The notes beneath the pieces are model-generated. The model was not told the DNA's origin. It saw only the letters and a program-made list of their open reading frames with translations, and did not search any database. From Guptibacillus hwajinpoensis (GTDB lineage: Bacteria; Bacillota; Bacilli; Bacillales; Guptibacillaceae), in NCBI RefSeq assembly GCF_020171785.1, contig NZ_JAIVAE010000019.1:1-53654 (forward strand): a stretch of DNA of 53,654 nucleotides. Reading direction: 5' to 3'. The number at the start of each line of letters is the position of its first letter. The stretch's first letter is position 1. The translations under genes were made by a program, and so were the position numbers. Of this stretch, positions 29,484-37,312 are shown in pieces.

Positions 29484-30941
29484 ATGGCGAGTATTACAAT
29501 TATTGGAACTGGAGCGGGAGACCTTACTCAGCTCTCTCTCGGCAGCTATCGGAAGCTGAAGTCGGCTGATCGAATTTTTGCAAGAACGCTTGATCACCCT
29601 GTCCTTAGAGAGTTAATGAGTGAAGGGCTTGTGGTGACCGGTTTTGACAACATTTATGAAAGTAATGATTCTTTTGAGGAAACGTACCGCACCATTGTGG
29701 ACCGTCTATTTGAAGAGGCACAACAGGGCTCTCTCATTTATGCTGTTCCTGGACATCCAATGATGGCTGAGGCGACTGTACAGCTCCTCTTAGAGGAGCA
29801 AGCTCAGCATGGTGTTGAAGTGATTGTTGCTGGAGGACAAAGTTTCCTTGATGATCTATTTACTGCGGTTCGAATCGATCCAATTGAAGGCTGTCAGATT
29901 CTCGATGCAACGCGGTTCACGAAATCTGAGGTTCAAGTACGGAATCATTTAATATTTGTACAGGTTTATGATCAATTCACTGCTTCAAGTGTTAAATTAA
30001 CCTTAATGGAGCTTTTGCCTGATGATTACGAGGTGACTGTTCTACAAGCAGCGGGGAGTCAGGACGAGAAAATAATGACAGTACCCTTGTTCGAGTTAGA
30101 CCGGTCAATGGAAGTTAATAATTTGACGGCAGTATACGTTCCACCTGTAAAGGATACAACGCTTTTATATCAGGATTTTGAATGGGTTCGACATGTGGTA
30201 GCAAGACTACGCGGCCCTGGAGGCTGTCCTTGGGATCAGAAGCAAACGCACGAATCATTAAAAAAATACTTAATTGAAGAAGCTTATGAAGTGTTAGAAG
30301 CAATAGACGATCAAGACGGTGAACATCTTTCTGATGAGTTAGGCGATGTATTGCTTCAGGTTCTCTTACATGCTCAAATTGGTGAGGACGAGGGGATGTT
30401 TACAATGGAGGACGTTATCGGAAAGTTAAGCGATAAATTAATTCGAAGACATCCACACGTGTTTGGAAACGAACAGGTTCAAACCGCTGAGGAAGTAGTA
30501 GGGCTTTGGAATCAAGTGAAAGAACAGGAAAAGGATGCTGCCCCATCACAGTTTGATACGATTCAGAAAGGCCTTCCTGGTCTCATGCGAGCAAACGAAC
30601 TACAAAAATCAGCTGCGAAAGTGGGTTTCGACTGGGATGAAGTCGATCCAATTTTGGAGAAAGTTCAAGAGGAACTAACTGAATTTAAAGAAGCTGTGAA
30701 AAATAAAACGTTTCATGATCAGGAAGACGAGCTTGGAGACTTATTATTTGCGCTCGTGAATGTAGCTCGCTACTATAAAATTGATCCAGAAGTAGCCATT
30801 CACCGCACCAATCATAAATTTGTTTCTCGTTTTCAATATATTGAGAGACGAGTAAAGGAAAAAGGACTTGAAATAGAGAAGTTATCACTTGAAGAACTAG
30901 ATTATTTCTGGAATGAAGCAAAGCAAAAAGGAATTAAATAG
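29484..30941 (+). CDS. mazG: Nucleoside triphosphate pyrophosphohydrolase with N-terminal SAM-methylase-like domain (YabN)
   Basis: The 485-residue protein fuses a tetrapyrrole-methylase-like domain (about 1-220, starting ITIIGTGAGDLTQL, with PGHPMMAE) to a MazG domain pair. The first MazG copy has GGCPWDQKQTHESLK and EEAYEVLEAID with the metal-binding acidic residues; the second lies around VGFDWDEVDPI and EELTEFKEAV. MazG hydrolyses NTPs to NMPs and pyrophosphate. The role of the methylase-like part is unknown. AAAGGAG precedes the ATG. It is followed six bases later by the rqcP region. Confidence 0.94.
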   Translation: MASITIIGTGAGDLTQLSLGSYRKLKSADRIFARTLDHPVLRELMSEGLVVTGFDNIYESNDSFEETYRTIVDRLFEEAQQGSLIYAVPGHPMMAEATVQLLLEEQAQHGVEVIVAGGQSFLDDLFTAVRIDPIEGCQILDATRFTKSEVQVRNHLIFVQVYDQFTASSVKLTLMELLPDDYEVTVLQAAGSQDEKIMTVPLFELDRSMEVNNLTAVYVPPVKDTTLLYQDFEWVRHVVARLRGPGGCPWDQKQTHESLKKYLIEEAYEVLEAIDDQDGEHLSDELGDVLLQVLLHAQIGEDEGMFTMEDVIGKLSDKLIRRHPHVFGNEQVQTAEEVVGLWNQVKEQEKDAAPSQFDTIQKGLPGLMRANELQKSAAKVGFDWDEVDPILEKVQEELTEFKEAVKNKTFHDQEDELGDLLFALVNVARYYKIDPEVAIHRTNHKFVSRFQYIERRVKEKGLEIEKLSLEELDYFWNEAKQKGIK

Positions 30942-30956
30942 GGAGCGTTGAAACAA

Positions 30957-31217
30957 ATGAGATTAGATAAATTTCTAAAAGTATCACGATTAATTAAGCG
31001 CCGATCCATCGCAAAAGAAATTTGTGATAAAGGGCGTATTGAAGTAAATGGTAACAAAGCGAAAGCAGGCACGAATGTTAAAGCGGGTGATGAGCTAGTG
31101 ATTTCATTTGGTCATAAAAAAGTGACGGCTCGCGTGGATGAGATAAAAGAAACGACAAAGAAAGAAGAAGCAAATAACATGTTTACCATCCTAAAAGAAG
31201 AAGCAGCTGGTGAATAA
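30957..31217 (+). CDS. rqcP: RqcP (YabO), ribosome quality control S4-domain protein
   Basis: An 86-residue S4-domain protein, the same length as B. subtilis YabO. The S4 signature MRLDKFLKVSRLIKRRSIAKE is at the N-terminus. RqcP works with RqcH on stalled 50S subunits to add alanine tails to incomplete chains. I take ATG 30957, which matches relatives; an in-frame TTG at 30948 lies too close to GGGAGCG. It is probably the last gene of the yabM-mazG-rqcP unit, ended by a strong terminator. Confidence 0.94.
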   Translation: MRLDKFLKVSRLIKRRSIAKEICDKGRIEVNGNKAKAGTNVKAGDELVISFGHKKVTARVDEIKETTKKEEANNMFTILKEEAAGE

Positions 31218-31242
31218 AAGGACCTGATCAGGTCCTTTTTTT
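31217..31242 (+). terminator. Terminator after rqcP
   Basis: AAAGGACC and GGTCCTTT pair around TGATCA, then T. It overlaps the rqcP stop by one base. Confidence 0.93.
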
Positions 31243-31347
31243 GCTAGGAAGAGAAGAAGGTTTATGCTGATCCGTTATCCCTATCCATAGCTTGTTCTAA
31301 AAGATACCTCTTTTTCATAGACATGTATCGAGAAGAGGGGGAGAGCG

Positions 31348-31656
31348 ATGGATAATTATTATGAGTACGGCACATATGATAAAGCTTCAAACACACCTGA
31401 ACACGATTTAGTTATGAAGTCACGTAAGTCGCTTGAAATTACTGGGGTGAAGCACGTCGATAGCTTTGATAATGAGGAATTCCTTTTAGAAACCACCATG
31501 GGTTTTCTCGCAATACGCGGTCAGCACTTGAAAATGAAAAATTTAAATGTGGAGCAAGGACGTGTCTCGATTGAAGGGAAAATTTTTGATCTGAGCTACC
31601 TCGACCATCATGAAGGGGAAAAAGCTAAAGGATTCTTTAGCAAGTTATTCAAATGA
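31348..31656 (+). CDS. yabP: Spore protein YabP
   Basis: A 102-residue protein of the YabP/YqfC family: HDLVMKSRKSLEITGVKHVDSFDNEEFLLETTMG fits the family core, with G-x-L-xI-xG near the middle. In B. subtilis the yabPQ pair is made in the mother cell and is needed for cortex formation (yabQ). GAGGGGGAGAG precedes the ATG. CATAGACAT at 31316-31324 might be a SigE -10, but I could not match a -35. It overlaps yabQ by four bases. Confidence 0.92.
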   Translation: MDNYYEYGTYDKASNTPEHDLVMKSRKSLEITGVKHVDSFDNEEFLLETTMGFLAIRGQHLKMKNLNVEQGRVSIEGKIFDLSYLDHHEGEKAKGFFSKLFK

Positions 31657-32243
31657 CATTATCGGTGCAATTCTATACGATGGTTGCGATGGTGGCTATG
31701 GGAGTGTGGCTTGGAATAGCCATGGATACCTATAGCCGTTTTCTTCATCCAAATAGGAAAAAAAATTGGTTGCTTTATGCTAATGATGTTGTCTTTTGGC
31801 TACTACAGGGACTACTTATATTTTATGTTCTGTATTATGTTAATGAAGGAGCGATCCGATTTTATGTCTTTTTAGCCATATTATGTGGCTATTCAGCCTA
31901 TCGCGCTCTTTTTCAACCGTTATATCGTCGTTTATTAGAACGAATTATTTTAGTGGTTCTAGCAACCAGTCGCTTTATTAAATCACTGTTTCTTCATTTG
32001 ATCTACAAGCCTTTAAGGTTCATATTGAAAGTTCTATTTAGCTTATGTATGATGATAGTGAGTATGATGACAACCATTATTTGGTTTATCTTTAATGTTT
32101 TTTGGGTACCGTTAAAGTGGGCAATTTCGTTGATATGGCGATTATTGCCTCAACAGGTGCAGACATCACTAACAAAAGTAGCAGGAGTTGCCGATAAAAT
32201 AAAGAACTACATATACCAATGGTTAACTAAAATACGAAAGTGA
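31653..32243 (+). CDS. yabQ: Spore cortex biosynthesis membrane protein YabQ
   Basis: A 196-residue protein with several hydrophobic segments (about 5-25, 45-62, 67-85 and a long apolar stretch 100-165), ending in a basic tail. YabQ in B. subtilis sits in the forespore outer membrane and is needed for cortex peptidoglycan. It starts inside the yabP stop codon (ATGA), so translation is coupled. divIC follows after 12 bases. Confidence 0.9.
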   Translation: MTLSVQFYTMVAMVAMGVWLGIAMDTYSRFLHPNRKKNWLLYANDVVFWLLQGLLIFYVLYYVNEGAIRFYVFLAILCGYSAYRALFQPLYRRLLERIILVVLATSRFIKSLFLHLIYKPLRFILKVLFSLCMMIVSMMTTIIWFIFNVFWVPLKWAISLIWRLLPQQVQTSLTKVAGVADKIKNYIYQWLTKIRK

Positions 32244-32255
32244 GGAGGGAAAAGC

Positions 32256-32639
32256 TTGGTTACTGCGAATAAGCACAAGCCTAAAGTAACGGAAGTTCAT
32301 TCGGAATACCATCAAGAAAAACAGCTACAGGATAAAGTGAAGGAACGTAGAAAAAGAGGTCTAGTTCGACGTCTTACTGCTTTCGCGGTAGCTGCTTTAG
32401 CCATAGCTATTCTATTTATCTCCGTATTCACTTCACAGGCAGCAACGATCGAAGAAAAAAACCTACAGCAAAAGCAGGCTGAAGAAGAATTAACGAAATT
32501 AAAAGAGCAAGAAAAATATTTAACTGAAGAAATTGAGAAACTTAATGACCTTGATTATATCGGTGAATTGGCAAGAAGAGACTACTTTATGTCAAAACCC
32601 GGTGAGACAATCTTTAAGCTTCCTTCTTCCTCAAATTGA
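32256..32639 (+). CDS. divIC: Cell division protein DivIC (FtsB family)
   Basis: A bitopic division protein that acts with FtsL and DivIB at the septum. The 127-residue protein has a basic cytoplasmic N-terminus, one membrane segment (about 41-60), a coiled-coil (about 62-95) and the conserved ELARRDYFMSKPGE region. The start is a TTG at 32256 after GAGGAGGG. It follows yabQ closely, and the yabR promoter overlaps its end. A vegetative division gene placed next to mother-cell genes suggests extra internal promoters. Confidence 0.94.
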   Translation: MVTANKHKPKVTEVHSEYHQEKQLQDKVKERRKRGLVRRLTAFAVAALAIAILFISVFTSQAATIEEKNLQQKQAEEELTKLKEQEKYLTEEIEKLNDLDYIGELARRDYFMSKPGETIFKLPSSSN

Positions 32640-32665
32640 CACGTTGTTTTTTGAAGGGGTATAAT
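32636..32665 (+). promoter_or_regulatory. SigA promoter of yabR
   Basis: TTGACA (32636-32641) and TATAAT (32660-32665), both perfect, lie 18 bp apart. The -35 overlaps the divIC stop codon. Confidence 0.88.
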
Positions 32666-32713
32666 TAGCGTACGACTGATCTTTTAAAGATTTTAAGGAG
32701 GAGCTTTTTTTAC

Positions 32714-33196
32714 ATGGCAATCGAAGTAGGCAGCAAGTTACAGGGAAAGGTAACAGGTATTACAAATTTTGGTGCGTTTGTTGAACTACCAGACGGCAAA
32801 ACAGGTCTCGTTCACATCAGTGAAGTTGCAGACAATTACGTTAAGGATATTAATGATTTTCTTACAGTTGGCGATCAGGTTGAGGTTAAAGTCATCCAGG
32901 TTGAAAACGACGGTAAAATTGGTTTATCGATCAAGAAAGCAAAAGATCGACCTGCAACTGAGCGTCCGCAGGGTCGTCCACAAGGTCGCCCACAGGGTGG
33001 AGGCCGCCCTCAAGGTGGCGGTGGCAGACCCGGTGGCGGTGGTTACAAAGGTAAGCCTCGCGGAGGTGGCCGTCCACAGGTAGAGTCATTTGAGGATAAA
33101 ATGAGCAAGTTCCTTAAAGACAGTGAAGACCGCCTTTCAACTTTGAAGAAACAAACAGAGTCAAAACGAGGCGGTCGTGGCGCTCGTCGCGGCTAG
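32714..33196 (+). CDS. yabR: S1 RNA-binding domain protein YabR
   Basis: The 160-residue protein has an N-terminal S1 domain (about 1-75: GSKLQGKVTGITNFGAFVELPDGKTGLVHISEVA) like that of polynucleotide phosphorylase. A disordered Arg/Gly/Pro/Gln segment (about 79-120) follows, with repeated RPQGRPQG and GGGRP units, then a helical tail and a basic RGGRGARRG end. The likely role is RNA or ribosome binding, but no specific function is known. A strong AAGGAGGAG site and a perfect SigA promoter suggest high expression. Confidence 0.93.
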   Translation: MAIEVGSKLQGKVTGITNFGAFVELPDGKTGLVHISEVADNYVKDINDFLTVGDQVEVKVIQVENDGKIGLSIKKAKDRPATERPQGRPQGRPQGGGRPQGGGGRPGGGGYKGKPRGGGRPQVESFEDKMSKFLKDSEDRLSTLKKQTESKRGGRGARRG

Positions 33197-33221
33197 AGCT
33201 TGTTGTCTACTAACTATATCT

Positions 33222-33263
33222 ATAAACAAAACCGGCATGCGCTTGCATGCCGGTTTTGTTTAT
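33222..33263. terminator. Exceptional 19-bp perfect hairpin after yabR
   Basis: Positions 33222-33240 and 33245-33263 are perfect reverse complements with a GCTT loop. The GC-rich core (ACCGGCATGC) is flanked by A-rich and T-rich arms, so it can act as a terminator on either strand. The T-tract is interrupted by one G. Confidence 0.85.
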
Positions 33264-33347
33264 GGTGGTGTTATTCGGAATAAGATGATGATCTGCAACG
33301 TCCTACCCTGTTTTGAAAGTTTGTATGCAAAAAATATAAAAAACAAG

Positions 33348-33376
33348 TTGACACAAACATTTCTGCAATGTATTAT
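33348..33376 (+). promoter_or_regulatory. SigA promoter of the tRNA pair
   Basis: TTGACA (33348-33353) and TATTAT (33371-33376) are separated by 17 bp, about 30 bases before tRNA-Met. Confidence 0.88.
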
Positions 33377-33408
33377 ATAACTTGTGCTTAAGAAAGAAAC
33401 AGTCTTAT

Positions 33409-33485
33409 GGCGGTGTAGCTCAGCTGGCTAGAGCGTACGGTTCATACCCGTGAGGTCGGGGGTTCGATCCCCTCCGCCGCTACCA
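33409..33485 (+). tRNA. tRNA-Met (anticodon CAT), elongator type
   Basis: A complete 77-base tRNA with encoded CCA. The D-arm GTAGCTCAGCTGGCTAGAGC, the anticodon loop TTCATAC, and GGTTCGATCCC of the T-arm are visible. The first acceptor pair is G-T, not the mismatched pair of initiators, so it is an elongator. A tRNA-Ile with modified CAT is a formal alternative. B. subtilis has tRNA-Met then tRNA-Glu at this place. Confidence 0.95.
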
Positions 33486-33497
33486 TTTTTATTAGTT

Positions 33498-33572
33498 GGC
33501 CCGTTGGTCAAGTGGTTAAGACACCGCCCTTTCACGGCGGTATCACGGGTTCGAATCCCGTACGGGTCACCA
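33498..33572 (+). tRNA. tRNA-Glu (anticodon TTC)
   Basis: A complete 75-base tRNA with encoded CCA. The anticodon loop CTTTCAC, the T-arm GGTTCGAATCCC and the acceptor pair GGCCCGT/ACGGGTC (with a G-T at position 7 region) are visible. It follows tRNA-Met after 12 bases and shares its promoter and terminator. Confidence 0.96.
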
Positions 33573-33624
33573 CTTATTTTTTAATAACTATACATATAAA
33601 TGCTTACAATATACAAAGTTTGCT

Positions 33625-33664
33625 AAAAAGGTCCGACATGATCTAAAATGTCGGACCTTTTTTT
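33625..33664 (+). terminator. Terminator of the tRNA operon
   Basis: AAAAAGGTCCGACAT pairs perfectly with ATGTCGGACCTTTTT around an eight-base loop and runs into T. Confidence 0.95.
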
Positions 33665-33960
33665 AGTTTATTCTGAGCGAAAATCCAAATTGATGGTTCA
33701 CTTATCTGGTGGAAAAGAAGAAAGAAACCTCGTTTTTCCCTTTCAATCACATTTCTTTTCTAGTTTATTTTTAACATTTCGACCTTTTTATTTTTAACGC
33801 ATGTTCGATTTCAAAAAGGGGGGCGAAGCTAGATTTTTCTTAAGTTAATTCACTGAAGATGATGAAAAAACCCCTCACCTAGCTTACAGATTTCTTCTTC
33901 TCTCTACACGTGATTGACAAGCTTCCCTGAAAGAAGTCGAGAAGTTTTTAACATATCTCT
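33665..33960. other. Long non-coding stretch before spoIIE
   Basis: Together with the promoter region this makes about 400 bp without a gene. I found no open frame with a ribosome site. It is AT-rich, holds a 12-base direct repeat, TTTATTTTTAAC, at 33764-33775 and 33787-33798, and a loose inverted repeat, AAGCTAG (about 33828) with CTAGCTT (about 33880). A Spo0A-like box lies at 33914-33921. Confidence 0.6.
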
Positions 33961-33976
33961 CCTGTTTTTTGACAAA
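33912..33976. promoter_or_regulatory. Candidate Spo0A boxes and promoter of spoIIE
   Basis: TTTGACAAA at 33968-33976 (TTTGTCAAA on the minus strand) is an exact 0A box and also contains a TTGACA -35. A weaker copy, ATTGACAAG, lies at about 33913-33921. AT-rich -10-like sequence (TTTAATAAT) occurs at 33996-34004, leaving a spacer of about 21-23 bp, as in the long-spaced Spo0A-activated spoIIE and spoIIG promoters of B. subtilis. The exact -10 is uncertain. Confidence 0.6.
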
Positions 33977-34064
33977 AAGCGAAAATTGATTATGGTTTAA
34001 TAATTTACACAAACTGCTTCAAGCAGATCGGTGAAAAATAGAATCAATGAAAGCAGGTGGGGGA

Positions 34065-36524
34065 ATGCAAAGCGAATTAGTCATGGAGAGGTCAAAATCA
34101 AGGGTGGGAAAATGGATTCATGGAACAAAAAGTCGGGTAGAAACGATTCTTTTCCAACGTGGATTACTTCTGTTTGTAATAGGATTTTTACTTGGACGAG
34201 CCGTCATTCTTACACAAGTAACCCCTTTCGCCATTCCTTTTTTTGGAGCTGTGTTTTTTCTAAGACGTGAACGTGCACCTATGATAATCGCCGCCTTGCT
34301 AGCCGGAGCCATTTCTACTTCTAATCTACAGAACACTGCATTTATTATGTGTGGCATTCTTGTTTTTCTTATCATTAATCGTTTTGTGAAATTATCCTCT
34401 CTTTCTCTCGTTAAGACCCTACCGATTCTAGTGTTTGCTACAAGTATGATAGGAAGACTCATTTTGAGTTTACTGACAGAGCGCTCTCTAGCTAATACAA
34501 ATTGGATATTAGCAGCGGTAGAGGGTGCGCTTGGAATGATTTTAACCATTATATTTATTCAAAGCATACCGATTCTTTCAATCAAGAAAAGAACGCAGGC
34601 ACTTAAGAATGAGGAGATCATTAGCTTCATTATTTTGCTTGCAACCATGTTAACTGGAACGATCGGTTGGGTTGTTTATGGATTTTCGATTGAAAACATC
34701 TTATCACGTTATCTTGTATTAATTTTTGCTTATGTGGGAGGAGCGGCCATTGGTTCAACAGTTGGGGTAGTGACTGGATTAATTCTGGCACTTGCTAATG
34801 TTGCCAGTCTCTATCAGATGAGTATGCTCGCATTTTCGGGATTACTTGGAGGGTTACTAAAGGATGGGAGGAAAGTCGGCGTCGGGATGGGGCTTCTTAT
34901 AGGGACACTATTGATTGCCCTATACGGGAGCGGTCCTGAATTTTTGTATCCTAACTTGATGGAATCGGTGATTGCCGTATTGCTCTTTTTCTTTACCCCA
35001 TCTAAAGTTACCTCTCAACTTTCTAAATACATTCCAGGGACGGTTGAGCATGCCAATGAACAACAGCAATACCTTCGGAAAGTACGTGATGTTACAGCCA
35101 ATCGCGTCGAACAATTTTCGAATTTATTTCAAGCGCTCTCAAGTAGCTTTACGGATTCTGATATCCAAGCTGATGATCAGTCTGAGAGGGAAGTGGATTA
35201 TTTTCTAAGTCATGTGACTGAAAAAACGTGCCAAAATTGTTTTAAGAAAGAAACGTGCTGGGCAAAAAACTTTGATGCCACATACGGTTATATGACAGGA
35301 ATTATGGAGGAACTTGAACAAACAACTGAATTAACGAACTATAGCTTAAAAAGAGATTTTGATAAGCACTGCATTAAGGCCAATAAAGTTATCGATATTA
35401 TTGGAAAGGAGATGAGTCACTATCACGCAAATCGTTTATTAAAAAAGCAGGTTCGTGAGAGTAGAAAAATCGTGGCAGATCAACTGCGCGGCGTTTCCCA
35501 TGTGATGGGAGATTTTGCGAGGGAGATTCAAAAAGAACGTGATAACCTCCATCAACAAGAAGAACAAATCATGGATGCGATTCAAAGTATGGGTTTAGAA
35601 GTTGGACAGGTAGAAATTTATTGTCTTGATGAAGGAAACGTCGACATTGAGATGAAGATTCCAGCATGTGGCGGAAGAGGAGAAGGAGAGAAAGTAATCG
35701 CGCCGATGCTTTCAGACATTTTAAAAGAAAACATCATTGTCAAAAGAGAGGTCTGTGCTGAGCACGAGCACGATACTTGTCACCTTTACTTTGGATCAGC
35801 AAAAGATTTTGTGATTGAAACAGGTGTAGCAAATGCAGCAAAAGGAGGAGCGTGGCTTTCTGGAGATAGCCATTCAACAATTGAATTAGGTGCTGGAAAA
35901 TATGCGATTGCGATTAGTGATGGAATGGGCAATGGAGAGAGAGCGCACCAAGAAAGCACAGAGACCATTCAACTTCTCCAAAAAATTCTTCATTCTGGAA
36001 TTGATGAAACTGTTGCCATTAAATCGGTTAACTCCGTGCTTTCTTTACGGAATACCGATGAAATGTTTTCTACACTCGATTTAGCGATGATTGATTTACA
36101 AGATGCTTCGGCAAAGTTCCTTAAGATCGGCTCCATCCCAAGTTTTATAAAGCGAGGCGATCGCGTAATGATGGTGGAATCAGGTAATCTACCAATGGGT
36201 ATTATTCCTGAATTTGATGTTGAGGTCGTAAGTGAGCAATTAAAGGCTGGCGATTTACTAATAATGATGAGTGATGGCATTTATGAAGGTGTGAAAAATA
36301 TTGAGAATCCAGAATTTTGGATGAAGCGAAAAATTCGAGAGCTGGACACAGATAAACCGCAAGAAATCGCAGACCTCATTATGGAAGAGGTGATCCGAAC
36401 CGAATATGGCAGAATTGATGACGACATGACAATTGTTGTGGCGAGAATCAAACGAAACGTACCTAAATGGTCGACGATCCCAATTTATTCAGCCCCATCA
36501 TTTCGAAAGAAAAAGGCGCAGTAG
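34065..36524 (+). CDS. spoIIE: Stage II sporulation protein E (SpoIIE)
   Basis: SpoIIE is the septal PP2C phosphatase that dephosphorylates SpoIIAA-P and so activates SigF in the forespore; it also binds FtsZ. The 819-residue protein has an N-terminal membrane region with about ten hydrophobic segments (to roughly 320), a central oligomerisation region with a cysteine cluster (TCQNCFKKETCW), and a C-terminal PP2C domain with AISDGMGNGE, MMSDGIYEG and DDMTIVV metal-binding aspartates. I use ATG 34065, after AGGTGGGGG; ATG 34047 would lie on the ribosome site. A Spo0A-type promoter lies upstream. Confidence 0.97.
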   Translation: MQSELVMERSKSRVGKWIHGTKSRVETILFQRGLLLFVIGFLLGRAVILTQVTPFAIPFFGAVFFLRRERAPMIIAALLAGAISTSNLQNTAFIMCGILVFLIINRFVKLSSLSLVKTLPILVFATSMIGRLILSLLTERSLANTNWILAAVEGALGMILTIIFIQSIPILSIKKRTQALKNEEIISFIILLATMLTGTIGWVVYGFSIENILSRYLVLIFAYVGGAAIGSTVGVVTGLILALANVASLYQMSMLAFSGLLGGLLKDGRKVGVGMGLLIGTLLIALYGSGPEFLYPNLMESVIAVLLFFFTPSKVTSQLSKYIPGTVEHANEQQQYLRKVRDVTANRVEQFSNLFQALSSSFTDSDIQADDQSEREVDYFLSHVTEKTCQNCFKKETCWAKNFDATYGYMTGIMEELEQTTELTNYSLKRDFDKHCIKANKVIDIIGKEMSHYHANRLLKKQVRESRKIVADQLRGVSHVMGDFAREIQKERDNLHQQEEQIMDAIQSMGLEVGQVEIYCLDEGNVDIEMKIPACGGRGEGEKVIAPMLSDILKENIIVKREVCAEHEHDTCHLYFGSAKDFVIETGVANAAKGGAWLSGDSHSTIELGAGKYAIAISDGMGNGERAHQESTETIQLLQKILHSGIDETVAIKSVNSVLSLRNTDEMFSTLDLAMIDLQDASAKFLKIGSIPSFIKRGDRVMMVESGNLPMGIIPEFDVEVVSEQLKAGDLLIMMSDGIYEGVKNIENPEFWMKRKIRELDTDKPQEIADLIMEEVIRTEYGRIDDDMTIVVARIKRNVPKWSTIPIYSAPSFRKKKAQ

Positions 36525-36536
36525 GGTGTATAAACT

Positions 36537-36578
36537 CTCCTCCTAAAGGCGATGCTTGTAACAGCATAAAAGGAGGAG
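36537..36578 (+). promoter_or_regulatory. Hairpin that can mask the yabS ribosome site
   Basis: CTCCTCCT (36537-36544) is the perfect complement of AGGAGGAG (36571-36578), the yabS Shine-Dalgarno sequence. Inner arms ATGCT (36552-36556) and AGCAT (36563-36567) also pair. The left arm starts 12 bases after the spoIIE stop codon, within reach of a terminating ribosome. Confidence 0.75.
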
Positions 36579-36583
36579 TCCAG

Positions 36584-37312
36584 ATGAAAAAAGGAACACT
36601 ACGGCAGATTCTTTTAATAACAGATGGATGTTCGAATCAGGGGGAAGATCCGGTGGCTATGGCTGCACTTGCAAGAGAGCACGGGATGACGGTTAATGTA
36701 ATAGGTGTACTTGATGAAAATGAGCGGACCGATGGATTAATGGAAATAGAAAACATCGCTTTATCTGGCGGGGGCATCCACCAGCTAGTTTATGCGAAAC
36801 AGCTATCGCATACGGTGCAAATGGTAACGCGTAAAGCAATGACCCAGACGATTCAAGGATTTATTCATAAGGAATTGCAATCGATCTTGGGTCAGGATAA
36901 AGAAATAGAAGACTTACCACCTGACAAAAGGGGGCAGGTAGTCGAAGTGGTTGACGAACTGGGGGAGACCATGGATTTGGAAGTGTTAATTATGATTGAT
37001 ACAAGTGCGAGTATGCAGCATAAACTTCCAACAGTAGAAGATGCCCTGCTCGATCTTTCGATTAGTCTTCATTCAAGAATTGGTGAAAATGAGTATGCCC
37101 TTTATGCATTTCCCGGGAAACGGAAGCAGGTAGAGAGGCTGATGGATTGGACACCGATACTGAAGGATATTCATACCATTTTCCCGAAACTAACAACTGG
37201 TGGTATTACGCCAACAGGTCCTGCCTTAAAAGAAGCGATTGAGGCTTATCAGAATAAACGTTCAAAGAGAGGGCTGCTAGATGACGGGTACATCGAAGAA
37301 TCAACTAGCTGA
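36584..37312 (+). CDS. yabS: VWA-domain protein YabS
   Basis: A 242-residue protein resembling B. subtilis YabS. It has two segments of VWA type: RQILLITDGCSNQG (about 7-20) and LEVLIMIDTSASMQ with the DxSxS metal site (about 133-146). A later TTGGITPTGPAL fits the remaining metal-site threonine. Function is unknown; B. subtilis yabS is sporulation-controlled. The start is the ATG after AGGAGGAG, not the longer frame that begins inside spoIIE. It overlaps yabT by 32 bases. Confidence 0.9.
   Translation: MKKGTLRQILLITDGCSNQGEDPVAMAALAREHGMTVNVIGVLDENERTDGLMEIENIALSGGGIHQLVYAKQLSHTVQMVTRKAMTQTIQGFIHKELQSILGQDKEIEDLPPDKRGQVVEVVDELGETMDLEVLIMIDTSASMQHKLPTVEDALLDLSISLHSRIGENEYALYAFPGKRKQVERLMDWTPILKDIHTIFPKLTTGGITPTGPALKEAIEAYQNKRSKRGLLDDGYIEESTS

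Noticed and set aside
34118-34549. Minus-strand open frame of 143 codons inside spoIIE
   Set aside because: It is the reverse of the membrane-region codons of spoIIE, without start signals or family features.
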